Below are positions 4,905 to 5,155 of a stretch of DNA of 5,155 nucleotides, in pieces. Within the stretch, counting starts at the first letter, position 1; each line of letters begins with the position of its first letter. The DNA comes from Methylobacteriaceae bacterium (GTDB taxonomy: Bacteria > Pseudomonadota > Alphaproteobacteria > Rhizobiales > Beijerinckiaceae): contig JAISTL010000306.1 of the NCBI GenBank assembly GCA_031272615.1, forward strand, positions 1-5,155, written 5' to 3'. The notes under the pieces were generated by a model. The model ran no database searches, was not told the origin of the DNA, and saw nothing but the letters and a program-made list of their open reading frames with translations. Made by a program: the position numbers and the translations under genes.

Positions 4905-5155
4905 TCAGCGGGCATCGTTCGCTGTTGATCGCTCGCCCAACAATTCGCGCCCGTTATGTCCGTAAATCATAGTTGACAGGAATACTCCTGACAATACGGG
5001 TTTCTTGAGTTTCACCAGCGTAAAATCCGCCGCGCGGCCGGTATTCCCGGTTTCGCTCAACACCGTCAGCCGCTGCCCGACTTTGCCGTCGAGATGCCGT
5101 TCCAAGGCTTCCTGTCCTTTGTCCCGCAACCTTTTCGCGCGTTCTTTGACAACAG
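4905..5155 (-). CDS. mtaB: C-terminal end of MtaB, tRNA t6A37 methylthiotransferase (continues past the edge)
   Basis: The last 82 residues are visible and the frame is open to the right edge. MtaB is a radical-SAM enzyme of the MiaB/RimO group that converts t6A37 to ms2t6A37 in tRNAs reading ANN codons. VVKERAKRLRDKG at the edge is the conserved segment after the catalytic domain; VGQRLTVLSETG, GRAADFTLV and ELLG belong to the C-terminal RNA-binding (TRAM-like) region. The catalytic part is outside the window, so the gene may be whole. Compared with the orphan copy at 1284-1478, the end differs after GRAADFTLV (LSGVFLSTMIYGHNG) and has a longer tail, RSTANDAR. That fits a tail supplied by inserted DNA. 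The TGA stop at 4905-4907 is 41 bp before the nuclease start. Confidence 0.82.
   Translation of the reverse strand, partial: VVKERAKRLRDKGQEALERHLDGKVGQRLTVLSETGNTGRAADFTLVKLKKPVLSGVFLSTMIYGHNGRELLGERSTANDAR
4973..4994. repeat. Imperfect inverted repeat inside the right mtaB tail
   Basis: Nine-base arms TTGACAGGA and TCCTGACAA match at eight of nine positions around a four-base centre. It lies in the part of the right mtaB tail that differs from the left copy, 18 bp from the 28-bp repeat. Position and symmetry would suit a recombinase or regulator site, but it may be chance within coding sequence. Confidence 0.45.
5013..5040. repeat. Right copy of the exact 28-bp direct repeat (att-like)
   Basis: It is identical base for base to 1374-1401 and in the same orientation, 3639 bp away. 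With the left copy it brackets the ATPase, RloB and nuclease genes. Around it the two mtaB tails agree much less well, except for a 13-bp block at 5047-5059. Confidence 0.8.

Larger units (their letters stand above)
1374..5040. mobile_element. Putative small defence island inserted in the mtaB 3' end
   Basis: The segment is bounded by the two 28-bp repeats and contains three defence-type genes between duplicated mtaB 3' ends. The arrangement matches elements that insert into a gene's 3' end and replace it with their own copy. No integrase, transposase or excisionase is seen, so the means of entry is unknown and the element may not move on its own. Homologous recombination between divergent mtaB tails is another possible origin. 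Confidence 0.45.

Noticed and set aside
4255..4965. Plus-strand 236-codon open frame opposite the nuclease gene
   Set aside because: It is antisense to a protein with clear HsdR-N motifs and crosses the mtaB-nuclease junction without a recognisable family pattern.
1..5155. CRISPR array, retron or other repeat-spacer system
   Set aside because: No regularly spaced repeats or reverse transcriptase motifs are present; the repeats are limited to the mtaB tails and the two operators.

Overview
The window comes from a moderately GC-rich bacterial chromosome, most likely an alphaproteobacterium. This rests on the style of the exonuclease III protein (its NFYVPAGGD segment) and of the MtaB C-terminus (VVKERAKRLR ... 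GRAADFTLV ... ELLG). Both identifications are by eye, so the lineage is an inference.

Layout. The left part (1-1283) is housekeeping: a possible divergent gene start at the extreme left edge (weak), an exonuclease III family AP endonuclease gene (206-1021, +) read from a TTG start, and a complete tRNA-Leu(CAA) gene with encoded CCA (1138-1222, +). Next, on the minus strand at 1284-1478, lies an orphan 3' fragment of mtaB, the tRNA ms2t6A37 methylthiotransferase gene. The right edge (4905-5155, -) holds another mtaB 3' end, which is still attached to a reading frame running out of the window. The two mtaB tails are homologous and in the same orientation. They share an exact 28-bp direct repeat (1374-1401 and 5013-5040) within flanks that are clearly diverged.

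Between the two tails sits a compact cargo that looks like a small defence island. On the plus strand are an AAA/ABC-type ATPase gene (1712-3058) and an RloB-family gene (3058-3660) overlapping by one base, an arrangement like the RloA/RloB and AbiLi/AbiLii (AbiL) pairs linked to phage defence. They are driven by a near-consensus sigma70 promoter (TTGACA, 17 bp, TATATT) set between two almost identical 21-bp palindromes, so the operon is probably tightly repressed; no repressor gene is visible. Convergent to them, on the minus strand at 3739-4863, is a stand-alone protein with a type I restriction HsdR-N-like PD-(D/E)XK nuclease domain and an unrecognised C-terminal domain. It begins 41 bp after the right-hand mtaB stop codon.

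Working model (inference): a defence cargo entered the 3' end of mtaB, restored a usable 3' end to the resident gene on the right, and left the displaced original end beside tRNA-Leu on the left. No integrase or transposase is visible. The points most worth following are the duplicated mtaB ends, the twin operators, and the pairing of an AbiL-like operon with an orphan HsdR-N nuclease.
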